A stretch of DNA of 64,000 nt from Porogramme epimiltina. Taxonomy: Eukaryota; Basidiomycota; Agaricomycetes; Polyporales; Polyporaceae. Both the position numbers and the translations under genes were made by a program. The number at the start of each line of letters is the position of its first letter. Position 1 is the stretch's first letter. Below are positions 13,202 to 25,305 of this stretch, in pieces. Location of the stretch: contig FTLJ01000249.1 of NCBI GenBank assembly GCA_900155495.1, positions 30,846-94,845 on the forward strand, read 5' to 3'. A model generated the notes under the pieces. That model did no database searches. It had not been told where the DNA came from and saw nothing but the letters and a program-made list of their open reading frames with translations.

Positions 13202-13907
13202 GGCGGGCGACGTGGAATGTTCGCGCTCGAGCCCTGGATCTGTATACGACAGCGTCGCGAGCTAATAATAGCGCCAAAATCACAGGTTTTATGCCCGCCG
13301 CACCCTGCGAGTGACTTGCAATCGATATCAAGGGACACCAAGCCCGGGAGGCTATGAAAGACAGTTGGCATCTACTCACCAACAAAGCCGCACCGGCGGC
13401 CGGCGGGTATGCACAACGTGGGGCACCACATTGCAGGGGCTCAGCGCGCGAGAATTTGATGCGCGTGCACAGTTGTGGCTCTGCCTGGGATGTAACGGCA
13501 GGAAAACCGGGGTAGATAACGTGGCTTGAGTCAGGCGTCAGGGTCCGCGTCCATAGCTGCCAGATAAAACTTGTCAAGGAAGCGCGACAACATGGAGATA
13601 GACGATCGTACCTGTGTTGTGTGCGCTCAACCCTATATGGAGTCATGTTATATTTCGGGGTCTTGATAGACCTGAAGTGCTGACACGCGAGGCTTCTTGA
13701 CGTCTCTCCATGAGACACCCTAGTTCTAGTACCGATAGAGACGAATAGGAGCAGAGGGCACACTGGAATGAGGGAGGAATCATGGAGGGGATACATACGC
13801 GAGACTGAAATTGCAGCGGGGCAGAGCGTCGGCGATAGTCGGACTGGACGGAGTCTGCATGCCGCTCACGGCATTTCCGCATTTAGGGTGCCATCAAGCC
13901 GCATCGG
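13202..13907. other. Upstream region of second P450
   Basis: No gene supported. The part next to 13201 should contain the P450 promoter. Open frames on either strand have no domain signal. Confidence 0.35.
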
Positions 13908-13957
13908 TGCATCTGCTGCTACTCAGCGCCATTGTATAAGCTGACTTATGTACCACC
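13908..13957 (+). repeat. Left copy of imperfect direct repeat flanking MED25 fragment
   Basis: About 50 bp containing TGCATCTGCTGCTACTCAGC resembles 14791-14835 (TGCATTTGCTATTCAGCG) in the same orientation. The two copies bracket the duplicated MED25 segment, so they may be a relic of how the segment was inserted. Confidence 0.4.
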
Positions 13958-13989
13958 TCTGTGCTATGCCAACAAACGATTCCCGCAGA

Positions 13990-14690
13990 TATCTTATAAA
14001 ATACAACGCGACCCTCGTTCGGCAAGCGACGCCCCAGATAGAGTCCAAACAGAGTCCGGACATGCCGGCCTCCCCTCCGTTCGCGGGTACTTACGCCATG
14101 AAGCGACTTGCAGAATCGGACGCTGCCTCATCAATGACTAGAGGCGTCCCTCGCTCTCGCCACCGAATGGCCACAACTTCTCGCCGACTACCTCCTCCCG
14201 CTCCTCATGCGACTGGGCTTATCCCAATCCGCTCCTCCCTCATCTGTGAGCGGCCCGCGTTCATTGACCTCTTAGAGGCGCCCTTGACTCACTGCCCTGG
14301 GGCAGCTACGTTTGAGTGTAGTCACCTACAGCACAGCGAAACCCTATCCGACCCCAATCCTTAAAAAGATCTACTTCAGCGCCCCTCAACTCGTCATGGA
14401 CGCCCTGCGAGAAACTCCACAGGAGTACGGGATAGGGAAGACCGGCTTTGGAGGGGGTAAAGGGATGGCTGCATTGGAGGGACTTGTCGCCGCTCTCGAG
14501 GTACGTTATGCTATATTCATAGGGAACGCGCGGAATGGGGAATTGCTTGGATGAGTTGGACATGTGTCGTATGCATGTACTAGAGCTCGTAAGATACGTG
14601 CCTGGTGATGGAGTCTTGTGTTGTACGATTGACTTGTTCTTCCTGTCTGTGGATGGGTCAGCCCCTTTACAGTCGTGATGGTCGTTTGTC
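13990..14690 (+). pseudogene. Truncated duplicate of the 5' part of MED25
   Basis: The same order of sequence occurs as in the MED25 gene read from 30.1 to 29.4 kb: promoter stretch, first exon, first intron, second exon and start of the long second intron. The second-exon frame is open and matches (LSVVTY, PTPILKKIYFSAPQ, GGGKGMAALEGLVAALE, then a GTACGTTAT donor). The first exon has lost about 19 bp after ACTAGA relative to MED25, so the start at 14098 is out of frame with the rest. The remaining VWA exons, the PTOV-like region and the glutamine-rich tail are absent. The fragment lies in the opposite orientation to MED25 and 15 kb away. It is a dead gene fragment, though transcription from the copied promoter is possible. 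Confidence 0.8.
13994..14001 (+). promoter_or_regulatory. TATA-like word in copied MED25 promoter
   Basis: A CTTATAAAATAC context about 100 bp upstream of the degenerate start codon of the MED25 fragment. The true MED25 has a diverged form here (ATAACATAAT), so function is uncertain. Confidence 0.25.
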
Positions 14691-14790
14691 TTGGCCCAAA
14701 GTCGGAATCCATATGTATTGTGATGGATATCACGAGATGACTGATTCAATGTATTGGGAGCGTGATCAACCCGTAATGCGATTATGTTGG

Positions 14791-14835
14791 TGCATTTGCT
14801 ATTCAGCGTCGTTGTATGAGCTTATTGTGGTGCAC
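14791..14835 (+). repeat. Right copy of imperfect direct repeat flanking MED25 fragment
   Basis: Partner of 13908-13957; see that entry. Differences between the copies suggest an old event. Confidence 0.4.
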
Positions 14836-14849
14836 TGCGACTCCCACTA

Positions 14850-16021
14850 GCAGCTCACCAGTGTGTTCAGATTCGCCGCGTCGGCCCGTCGGCCTGTGCG
14901 GTCAAGCACGCGTGGAAAATGCTATGGGGCACTTGCATCGGCGCCTACGGCACCGTATTTGGCAGCGGCAGCTTGTGGCCCTAACATACGCAAATAATCA
15001 ATTCCTTTCCGGTAGTGACGTCATCTTCTCTGTCTCCACCTCTGACGCTACTCTCTTTGCCCGCTCACTGTCGCTCGCTCTGGCCTTCGCCACAATGAAA
15101 GAGGCTGTAATAAGATAAATGAAGCTGAAATCAGGCGAGGGCACAGTGTCATGCATGGGGCTAAACGACACCGCAGCACCACTGGCTCGTGGGAGGGTAA
15201 TGATGGCCCACCCAGTGAGTCGTCACAAAGTTGTAAATGATTATTCGTGCTGAATGTCAGTGCGAGAGGAATATCGCCTGGTGGATTGTCTCTCCGATAT
15301 CAGATACTCCTTCGTCTCTTCAGGATACCAACATAGCACAATTACTCTAGAAGCTGGACTCGGTGAGTGGGCCTATACCATTGTAGTCGATTCTTTTTGC
15401 AGAAAGCGTTCCTTCAAGGTCGAAATAGTCTACCCTATCAAGCCCTCCCATCAAGCTCGCGCCTCTCGGCTCTTGGAATTAAGCAGACCTGCCAATGTTC
15501 GGACCAGGGGCGGTGGATATGCAGGTGTAGGACTTTGAGAGGGGAAATGAGGCTGCCCTTCATGTACATATGGTGCGCGCAGAATAAATATATCTTCCCT
15601 CCCCCTCGCATACGCCCTTCATCTACCGTTGAAGAAGAAGGATCTGTGGATGTCTTACAGCACTGCCCTCTCCGACACTGTAGCTCTATAACATAGCGTC
15701 GAGGCGTATAGCTCAACGCTAGCTTGCTTCTGTCGTTATTCGCCAGTCGAAGACGCACATGGCACCACGGACGCTTCTTCTTGCTCAACAGGAGACATTG
15801 TGCGGCACGATCGATGTTGTGTGGCGGACGTGGTGGACGTAACAAGACATAGGAGAACAGGGGGGCGGGAAGCGTTGTCGATCCACCATCTGTACATGGT
15901 CAGTTGGCCAACTCGATGAACCTTTCATTGTGTCATCTTGTGACGAGTCTCCGCTGTAACAATACGTGCACTCTCTAAGGGACTGGCTTAGTCCTCCCAC
16001 TTATCCCGTTCTGTACATACC
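14850..16021 (+). repeat. Left copy of a duplicated upstream block
   Basis: This block aligns by eye with 50740-51933, the region upstream of DUF6534-type gene E. Shared stretches include the surroundings of TGACGTCATC, the AAATATATCTTC region, the CATGGTCAG region and the immediate upstream of the start codon. It precedes the decayed copy B just as its partner precedes gene E, so block plus gene were duplicated together. No open gene was identified inside it. Confidence 0.6.
15016..15023. promoter_or_regulatory. CRE-type palindrome TGACGTCA
   Basis: A perfect 8 bp ATF/CREB-type bZIP palindrome, kept at the matching position in the partner block (50856-50863) although the flanking bases differ. 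A regulatory role is inferred from that conservation. Confidence 0.4.
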
Positions 16022-17420
16022 ATGATGGCGATGGCCGTCGGGTCGACCCCTCATGTCGCTTTTGCAACCACGTGCGTACCTTGCGCGAGCTGTATCGATA
16101 TTTCTGACGTAGATCCCCAGATTTTATGGCGCGACCCTCGTGCTCAAACATACTGTCAGCAGGTCCTATCTCGCAATATTAGAACGCGGCGTTGATTCGT
16201 TTGTATATCACCTATTAGCGTCGTCAACGCTGCCAACGTATCTTGCGGCGTTGAGCATGCTGCATTCTGTGCGTCTTTGAGTTCGTTTTGCCCATGTTCT
16301 TTCGTATACTGATCTCACTGTGGTATTGGTGGATGATCCCGTATCTCAATGATCTTCCTTCCATTGCCCGCGTATCCTGGTCAGTAGTGTGAAGTGTCAC
16401 AAGAGCTCACCAGGAGACTATAATAATGCGCACAGGCGCATATCCGTGGACTCGTGTACGGACAGTTCGTTCCTATTAGTAGTACTGTTCATTTCCGCAC
16501 GCCGGCATCCTTGTTACGGCTCTTAGCTACATGTTGGGGCGTTAACATCATATCACCCCACCAGACAACAAGTGATATGCCCATACCGTTGGTATGTTCT
16601 TTTCCGCTAATGGATGGGGGCATTCTCTTTCTTGGAGGAAGATTCTTCAACGTTGACAACTGAGCTCACGACTGTACCGCAGCAAGCCACAAGAATGCCC
16701 TCTATAGTATCGACCCTCCTCAACCTGAAATATGGCTATTCTTACAATACCAACAGGCATCAAGGTTTTCCTTTTGTTCGTCATTTGGGGTGAGCTGTCA
16801 TCTGGCTTCCCTGAGTGTTGAGGTGATACTCATTGACGTGACCGAAGTCGTGGGGATCAGGAGTTCTCTGGACGTTCTGTTTCAACCTGGGCTCAATATC
16901 TTCTCTGATCGTTTGTTATCAAGGACACTTGAACGTGGTGTTAGGAACCATCCGCTGCGCTGACATGTTCCTCAGGCTGTGTTCTCGGTACCGGGCTCTT
17001 GAATTGCACCCAAGTCTAATGTAATCCTCATCCATTGAAACTTTGCCTCTCGAAGAACTCTTCCAATACGATTCGTGATTATTTACGGACTGCTCAGCTT
17101 AGGCTCGCAGTTATCGATGGGGTTTCAGTTACAGAGTCCCTCTATGGCTTTCTATAACAGCATTCTCACTCTAAAGCAAGCTCATTCCCATCCGATTCGA
17201 CGTCTACTAATCAATATCTCATGACTAGCTTTATCATCAACCCCTTTATTACGTTATGGACACCGATCTATCATGAGCCTGAAGTTGACGGAGTCTCCTG
17301 CCTCCCAGACGTCGCGTGAGCGACCTGCTCTGACTCAATGGCGACTTCGGGCTGTTCGTTGACAGTACGTTCCTGTCAACCGGTGACAGCCCTGGGCAAG
17401 AGCTTGTTCAGCGTTGAACT
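16022..17420 (+). pseudogene. Decayed DUF6534-type gene (copy B), partner of copy E
   Basis: The start region (ATGGCGATGGCCGTC) and successive exons follow copy E in order: FYGAT for LYGVT, a DLPSIARVS exon, the 10 bp micro-exon at about 16435-16444, a 35-40 bp exon near 16758 with a VFLLFVIW-like reading, and a TSFIIN stretch near 17230. Decay is visible. Exon 2 has shifted and lacks its donor. The 18 bp exon GCCGGCATCCTTGTTACG has lost its acceptor AG (CGCAC instead of CTAG) and has GC instead of GT as donor. No continuous splice chain can be drawn. Homology to E continues past the coding end to about 17.9 kb. Confidence 0.7.
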
Positions 17421-18395
17421 CGTGCCGAAGCAAACTCTATCCCAATCTCTCCGGCTCCGGTATCTGGAAGAGCATCATTTTCCTCTCAAGAACGCATATA
17501 CGGAAGCTCATCATTTCTTGAGACTGTATGCGTCGGATGAACGCAAAAGAGTACAAGCCCCCCGTGGCGATGAGGTCTGTATGTACTTTTATTTAGGTAT
17601 CTTGCTCCTAGAGCGCCTTACATGACGAGGCGTTTGACAACCGAACTGAACCGGGGTTGCTTTCTCCGCGGGGCGTAGGAAGATATCTCAATGTGCTCCA
17701 GAGAAAACTGTGAAATATCCCTCGGTCTCCGAGGTACCCCTATACCGCGGCCGGGCGGTTGATATGTGGGTGATTGTGGTGGCACTACCGGTGAGCGGTC
17801 TTGATCAACAATCCAGCTCCCGGGCCGCCCTTGTGAATTGTTGCCCCTATGCACACACATCCGCAAGTGTTCATCGTAACGGCATGTGCGCAAGCCAACT
17901 CTTCTTGACTCTTGAATGGTGGCAGGTGTGCTAACTTCTGCGCGATAATCCCGGAAAGTTTAGTCTTCGTACGGCACTTAATTGCTTCCGAAACCCTATC
18001 ATCATTTGCAGTGAAATCCGGCGCCGGACCCCGGCCAATTGATAGTCGCGTGCATGATGAATAGGTTTATGCTCATCGATGATGCCTCCACGTTTCTGGC
18101 ACAAACAGCGATCGGGTAAGCCACCCCTTCTTACAGACGGTTGTGGCAGGATTTTATACTGGCCACTGTTGTAAAATTCGCCAATACCTGCACACGTAGA
18201 TGCTGATTTATAATGCAACCTGCAGGCGGTGCTCTAGATCTTGTAGAGAACAATCAGTACTTCTTCAGCCACAACTTATCACAGAATGTTGAGAACCTTG
18301 ACGCGATCTCTCCTTCTTCACATTCTCTGATACACGGCTCGATTGTAGCGTAATGGCCGGAATTCTCCAGTGTAGAAGGTTTCCCCTAAGAGTCA
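17421..18395. other. 3' flank of decayed copy B and upstream of copy C
   Basis: The first half still resembles the sequence downstream of gene E (GCAAACTCTATCCC and GGCGATGAGG words), so the duplicated block extends to about 17.9 kb. The second half should contain the promoter of copy C. No other gene seen. Confidence 0.4.
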
Positions 18396-18401
18396 TATAA
18401 A
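18396..18401 (+). promoter_or_regulatory. TATA box of copy C
   Basis: TATAAA about 90 bp upstream of the start codon at 18489, in a context (GTCATATAAATCG) typical of a fungal core promoter. Confidence 0.45.
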
Positions 18402-18488
18402 TCGAAGTCCCACTGCAAGCCTCAACCCTCGAGCGATACGTAACGCTCTACGAACACTGGCATCGACAACCAACTCTCTGTCTCTTAC

Positions 18489-20492
18489 ATGGAAGCACGC
18501 ACCGACATCACGCCTGGCCCATTCATGGGAGGCCTATTCTTCGGAATAATCATATCTTGCATGTCAGTTCACAGTGATTTCACGCTTCATATATGTCAAT
18601 ACTGAGATGCACTCTAACATTTAGGCTTTACGGGCTTACTACCTTGCAGTCCTACATGTATTATCAGAATTTCCGGGAAGATAGGAACATGCTGAAGATT
18701 TTGGTACGTGGACTTTCCCTGTATCTTAACTATTGATACTGCGACTTATTCGCACATGTAGGTTGCCACTGTTTGGTATGGCCCAAACGAGAGTCCGCAA
18801 ACCGCGTTTCTTATCATTTTGTTGTCAACAGGTTGCTGGAGACGGCTCATGTGGTGTTCTGTGTCCACCTGTTGTATTCATATGTGATAATAGGGTTTGG
18901 AGACTACGACAGGCTTAATCACGTAGAGTGGTGAGTTACCTTATAATTGAACTGGTTTTATCCAGACCCCTTACGAACAAACCGTTTCGTCCAGGTCCGT
19001 AGGGGTATGTGCTAGTGGCATAGCTATTGCTTCCTAATGCAGAATTCCGCTCACAACTTTCGTTCAATAGGTTACGGTGATTATCGCGGTACAGTTCTTC
19101 ACTGCTAGCACCGTTTATAATCCTAACAAGGGTATATCTCTAGGTGCTCATCGCTATATGCGTTCAAAGGTACCTTGAAACTACTTACAATACTAGTTGC
19201 TATAGGCATTGACGACAGTGCTTAGCTACTACATTTGGAGGATCTGGATAAGTAAGTCTGTGCCTCCCATCTCTATTGGTACAACATGACCGAAGCGTTG
19301 ACGAAATAGTGAGCGGTAGATCTCTTTTATGCGTACTAATACCGGTGAGTAGGCGCATTCTACGTGATACATCCGCGCTAATATAGCTCTCTAGATTGTT
19401 GTCGCGTTTTCGAGACTCGGTATGGTTCTTCTTCCTGTCTATGCAGTCAATCTCTCTGATAAAATACTCATGTACTTACAGCCTTTGGTATTGGTGAGTT
19501 CACTTACTTAAGCATGAGACACTTGGCCGTTGACTTCCAGTGCATCCTACTTAGCCACTACGATCTTGTCCTATCACATTGATGGGTGGCTTGAGATCAG
19601 AAATCTACGGATGATAGTGGTACTTATATCTATATCCATTAGAACATTGCATTGGCCCTCTAACATTGCGATGGTTGATACAGATCACCATTAATGGAGC
19701 CATCTCCTCGGCCGCGGCCCTCGATATTATTGTGACTTCCATCCTCACGTTCTTCTTGAGGTTCCGAAGCACTCCCTATAATCAGGCAGAGTGAGCTAAT
19801 ATCATGACAGACTTGGATATCGGCTCATGGTCTATATAGACAATCAGGCGGCATTGTGAACAAAATCATACTGTACACAGTACACACAGGCGCAATTACA
19901 TGGTGCGTTTAATGATATCTCTTCACCATGGCAGATTCGCTGAGGAATACGTTTAACTTTGATGCGTTAGTGTCATCTCCATAATATCCATCGTCCTGGT
20001 ACGTTTTTATGACAGTAGACTTGCACTGTCTCTGAGCCAGTTCTACTGGCTAGTTTTGGAGCGAAAGCGGCAGTCTAGTGTTTCTCGCCTTTGTGGAGAT
20101 ACAAGGAAAGAGTAAAAAGCTACCTTTCCTAGTTATTCGCTGTTGAGACACTAACTAGTATTTTCTTATCAACTTTTAGCATACGCAAACTCGCTCCTTG
20201 TGTCTTTGAATGCCCGTTCTCAATTGAGAACCATGAGAACCAGATACCCAGGTGTTCGAAAGTTTACTTCAGCAGTATGTTCCTCAAAACCTCACATTAT
20301 ATTTGAAATAACGATCATCACTTTAGCGTCCAGTCCAGGTTGACATATCACGCACCACTGTGGCGAAAACAGACCAAACCTCCCAGGGGAGCGGTGTAAG
20401 AATGTCTCGAGGTGGTCAGACACAGCTCACTAACCTTTACGTATAACATTTCTCTAGGACATATTCGACATGCAGGATATGAGCTTCCCTAA
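18489..20492 (+). CDS. DUF6534-type multi-pass membrane protein (copy C)
   Basis: Start codon gives MEARTDITPGPFMGGLFF, then LYGLTTLQSYMYYQ, LLETAHVVFCVHLLYSYV, IWRIWI, SGGIVNKIILYTVHTG and YANSLLVSLNARS. Micro-exons of 14, 10, 18 and 12 bp recur at the family positions; the 16 bp and following exons are fused into one 65 bp exon, exactly as in copy G. That shared fusion and the TPxxFxGG start mark C, G and H as one subfamily. The chain stays open to a TAA at 20490-20492; the last exon has an alternative reading frame ending near 20541, so the C-terminus is uncertain. AT-rich compared with the P450s. Unknown function. Confidence 0.72.
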
Positions 20493-21191
20493 GTCTGGGA
20501 GACTCGCCGAGATATCTGATGGTGCGCAGGCGATTGTATAACGTAAAGAGCAATAATATGTATTTCAAACTGTGTATGGTACCATGCCGCATTCTGCTGC
20601 AGCCCTACTTCTGCTAATCCCATATTTCACGACGGAGATACCATAAGAACGCTTGGGCAGAGACAAAAAGCCACAGAAAGATGTGTACTACTAACGGCGT
20701 TCGCCACCCATTTGCATTCCATCCCAGAATCCACTGATGGCATTCTCTTCCTACTTCCCGTTCACTGCGGTTTCACGACATCTAGCTATGTATTGCTTTA
20801 GCCAGCACCACATGGCGAGTAAAGGCCTGCGATCTGTAGGGGCATGTTTTCTCCGCAAACTTCGCACCAGGTATGAACGACTGCTCAATATGATAATAGA
20901 TACATGATTGGATAGAGGCGACACGAGCTCCACGTATTACGTAGATGCTAAAGCAAAACATTATAGTCGTAAAAGCAGATCACACAGTATACGTTCCCGA
21001 GGCATTTTGACAGGCCTAGATTATTGTCTGCAGACTAATACTCCATTCCTCCCTTGGCTCCGCACCGGACGCAATCGCTCCGAGCAACAAACTAAGCCTA
21101 AACCTTTTCCCTGAGCCCGCCAAGCTCAACAGTAGAAGAATCCGTGTCAGACGTCTCGCGTCTCGTCCGGTCGCGACTTCCGACATGAATC
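20493..21191. other. Convergent region between copies C and D
   Basis: 3' flanks of copy C (+) and copy D (-). No gene or repeat recognised. Confidence 0.35.
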
Positions 21192-23273
21192 TCAATCTTC
21201 GCGGAGCGCGGCGTGCCAGGCTAGACCGCGAAAGGTCAATGGTCGTCCTTTCTTTCGAGGGGGCATCGGACGTACAGTTTCAGAAACCCCGCCTCCTGCC
21301 AGTGTGTGTCGCGGGAAGAGCGATAGCTCTACTTGGGGCTCGCGGGACTTCCCATCCTTCTCGGGAGTGCGCGGGGAGCGGTGGTTGATCGCGGCAAGCA
21401 CGCTGTTGGTGTAGACTATTCGAAGGGCAACGTGCCCTGTTAGGATCACGTGACATCTGCGGGAGCCCTGCACTTACTCTTCGTCGACACTATGCTAATC
21501 CCGGTGTAAATCAAGCTTGCTTTGAACTTGAGTGTCTTAGAAAGCGACGTCAAGGGGTATGTAGTATGATAATGGTGGATGACTTACGATAATCAAGACT
21601 ATGGCAGCGAATATGCTGGGTGGATTGGCTTGTCAGCACAAGGCGCAGCACTGACTGCGGTAATGGTTGGCTTACGCGGTAAGCAGTCCTGTAAGCATGC
21701 GTCATTATGCTATATCTGAGTCTGAAGAGAATGGTTCGCACCTGTTGTCATTGTGTATACGATAAGGCGATCGATCATGGTGTTGGTACTTGCGATCGAA
21801 ACTATCAGCGGAACTGTCCTCCGCCATAGCCAGGAACAACCTTACTTATCGAATGCGTTGCGACTGGTCCGCAAGAAATAGATGAGCACCGACGTCAGCA
21901 TGACGTCGATGACCATTCCTAAACCAAATGCCGCAGTGATGATCCACTAGACCGCCAGTGTGAGTACAGTACGAGGGGGAGAAGGACAATTATTTATCTA
22001 CTCACGATATAGCTCCTAAACTTATCGAGATCACGCGTGGCGAAGCTAATAAGAGATGATGCGGCTTAGCGTGGTGATATGAGGACGACAATGCGTTTGC
22101 TCACGCTTTCGCGGTTGAAGCTGTGATGAGGGTAATTGTAAACGTTAGAATCGCGGGAGCAGGTGAATCGATATACGCACCTGTAGCAAGACCTTGTACA
22201 CCCCCGAACCTTAGTCTTCGCGCGCCTTAGATGGAGTGCTTACACTCACCCAATTCTGCACATAACAGGATCGCCTGGGTGGCCGACGTCACTCGAGGCT
22301 TATAGTATGCGCTGAACGAAGTGAACTCACCGAGATAGTGACTAGAACGCGATACTGCCATAGCCTGCGTCCAGCTAATCACGCGGCTTCAGCAACATCC
22401 GAGATGAAAGGAGTGGAGTCTCACTTAGGTGCACGCGGTACGCAAGGAACCTAGAGAGCCCGATTCGTCAGTGTCGCTCGAAACGAGACCGGAAGATGTG
22501 GCCTACCCTTGGCAAAGTACAATTGTTATCCCCTATTGATATCGGTAGCATCAGTACGTGCTGCGGAAAGAGAAGACAGGCGTTATGACTCACAGAAACT
22601 AGGGATAGCAACTATTGGCGCGAAAACGTGGAATAAGTACAGTATGTTCCCAGCAAGGTTATTGTCAGAGTCACGCACATTTAAGGACCTAAATTGTGCT
22701 CAATACACGATTACGACTGGTGGTTTTCAACGTTCATTACGCACCATGCACTTTGCTCAGCCGCGCCTTTCATATCGAAGAAGTTTGTCACCAGCTTAAA
22801 GTAGCTAGAACGCCCCGTAAGCAGGGGTGACAGCTAGGAAAACGCGCAATACCCTACCATATGTGTATGCACAGTGCTGAGTGAAGAGAGTCCATCATTC
22901 TGGATGCCGATGAGCAACGGGTCCCACCTCTGGCGATGGAATACAGCCTACCCTAGCGCAATCACCTGGGGAACCGAATGAACAGAGACCACAGACCCGC
23001 AAGAAACATAGACGTACGTAGAATTTCATCCACAATTTGTCCATGGAGTGCGTTTGCGCATATTGGAACGCCTGGTTGAGCATGACGCCATACAGACTGG
23101 GCGTCGTCGTCGCGTTATCAGCGAAACACGGAGCGGGCTCTGAATATAGGAAGGACGCACGCCAGGCCGAGGAAGGTCCCTATGAGCACTGCACCATACG
23201 TATTGTCGAGCGGTTGAGGGAGTAGAGACGGAGTCGATCCCGGAAGGGTTAGGTTCGTCATGTTACTGCTCAT
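21192..23273 (-). CDS. DUF6534-type multi-pass membrane protein (copy D)
   Basis: Reads from ATG at 23273 (MSSNMTNLTLPG; a second Met at 23261 is possible) to TGA at 21192-21194. Landmarks: DNTYGAVLIGTFLGLALYGV, MMDSLHSALCIHICYFKLV, RRLWQYRVLVTIS, the 12 bp exon GTCTTGCTACAG and 16 bp exon CTTCAACCGCGAAAGC, FATRDLDKFRSYI, VIDVMLTSVLIYFLRTSR, YTMTTG and IYTNSVLAAINHRS, then an Arg/Lys/Pro-rich tail. The N-terminus is close to copy A, so A and D form one subfamily. The joints between the second and third membrane segments (22.45-22.75 kb) are the least certain part of the chain. No stop or clear frameshift was found elsewhere. Confidence 0.7.
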
Positions 23274-24374
23274 GATCGTAATGGGGGCCTTCGGTGGGCG
23301 GCGCGTTCTTGTTAGACTCTTTATACAGTACGCCGCGCCACGAATAGACATCATAACTTACGTTCTGACACGAGCGCCGGCGCAGCCGGTCGGGGGTGGC
23401 AGTACAACAGCGTTATGGAAGATGGTCGAGGGGACAGTGCTGGCGTCAATTATTTGGGGTAGCGACACGTCACACCGGTCGCACATGCGTATTAAAGATG
23501 GGCAGATAGAACCGGGTGTTCTCCACCGCGGGACTGTTCGTTCGTCAAAGCCTATCAGAACCGCAATCGGCCTCCAAAGCTCACTTAGGCGACGTTAAAG
23601 GGAGAGGCATTCACCGTATAACCTGGATCACGCGTTTGGGACACTGTGTCCTGATGGTTATATGTATGTATAAGTCCTCGAAATCATCATACTGCGTGAC
23701 GTACCACCGTGGTGCTAGAGCATTGTGGTCGACTGCCTTGCGCGGACATGGGGTGGATGGATCCGGGCACGGGGTGGGCAATTACCATGCTATGGTGGCT
23801 TGGTATCAAGATAATGATAGAAAATTGACGCGGGCTGTGCTTCGATGTCGCGAAGTCCAGGGGGCGCGGGTGACTAGCCTATTAAGTTCTCAGCCCACCA
23901 TCGAAGTTTATTTGGGGAAGCAGCGTAACGCCGAACAGTGAGAGCCTCGAACCGGTACAATGATCTCGGAAAAACGTCTCAGCATACAGGCGGCAATTTC
24001 TAGCATGTGGAGACGCCACATGCGGGTCTAGTGGAGGTAAAACGGTGGAGGTGTCCTGCAGGGAAACGCACTTGAGCTTGTTGCCGAGATATGTGACCAG
24101 TATTCGAAGCGCCGTATCAGATTTGGATACCTGCATATGATTATTCGCAACACGGATGCCATCTATCGCGCCCACAGGGTTAGATGACGCCGGACGGAAG
24201 AATAAGGTACGAGGCGACGACTCACCTCAGACTTCTATGGAATGGCAGAATACTGGTACAGAGAATATCCTACTCATCTTACAACTCACGATGCGTCGCT
24301 TCGTTTCACCCTATATACCCGATAACGTGGCCTAGGGAACTCGAAGATACCCTCCTTCCATGCGAAGCCGCTCG
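23274..24374. other. Intergenic region between copy D and PITH gene
   Basis: Contains the promoter of copy D and the 3' flank of the PITH gene, both on the minus strand. Open frames near 23.5-23.9 kb show no domain. Nothing else seen. Confidence 0.35.
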
Positions 24375-25305
24375 CTACGACGAGGGGGCACTCCAGTTCG
24401 CGTTCATGCCTTGGATTTTGTCATGATCTGCTAGATTCGGTTTCGACTCGTACACAGTCATCACTGGTTCGAATTTTCGCTTCCAAAAACGCATCAATTC
24501 GGACCGGTGTGGTATGCACACGAAGCACTCACCTCGCTCCATTGGCCCAGGAAGCCTACATAGTATACCCGGGTAGTGTCTGCTCCTTGTGACGAGGGGA
24601 AGAATAGGGTGATAGATGTCACGTTCGGGAACTTCGCAGGCCTAAGACGACAACAACGTCAGGCACCTTCGGGTGCTCTGGGAGTATCACGACGTACATG
24701 ACGTGATATTCTCCCACATCTCTTCCCTGTGGGACAGTGAATTCCTGAACTGGCTTCATGTCTTCGATCTCCGAGAAGTCGAGGGTGTCGGTATTGGGGA
24801 ACTAACAACTGCGTAAACGAAACGGGAAGCTGTGTACCAGGGGCTAGGGGCTGGACTTACGAGACAAACTTTCGTCGGGGTCTGGTCTGCGGGGCCTGCT
24901 TTGAGAAGCAGTGCGCGCAACTTTACAGCACCGGTGAACGGCACGCGGATGATCCTGCTCAATCGCGGTACTCAGTTCGGCGAGACGCCAGAATGCCTGC
25001 GCGAAAACTGCACATTTGGTCGTCCGCGTCGGATTCGAGATACTACAGAAGACATGAGACATGCGGTAGTAGGCGAATACATGCGAGTGACATACGATCG
25101 CTTCATCCAATCTCTTGTCCCAAGGTTTGATGACTTCGGGGCCCTTGCCGGGCTCCTCAGCGTTCATGGCGACTACGTTCGCGCGGTCGATACGCGCGAA
25201 CAGGTTGTCGCGGTGGCCGACGCCTTCGGGAAGCTCGTGATCGTGGTCATGGTCGTGTCCGTTGCTCTCGTCGTGACATCCTCCGTGTGAATGGTGGTGG
25301 GCCAT
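24375..25305 (-). CDS. PITH-domain protein (PITHD1-like)
   Basis: Small soluble protein carrying the PITH domain, a fold found at the C-terminus of thioredoxin-like proteins and reported to interact with the proteasome; exact role in fungi unclear. Six exons from ATG at 25305 to TAG at 24375-24377, about 216 residues, a usual length. The start is His-rich (MAHHHSHGGCHDE), followed by DNLFARIDRANVVAMNAEE, VIKPWDKRLDE, YLESDADDQM, RVPFTGAVKLRALLLK, ADQTPTKV, DFSEIEDMKPVQEF, LFFPSSQGADTTRVYYVGF and VMTVYESKPNLADHDKIQG. These match the PITH signature in order, and all splice phases fit. It looks like a conserved housekeeping gene. It shares strand with MED25 but is probably transcribed separately, with a 680 bp gap upstream. 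Confidence 0.88.
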
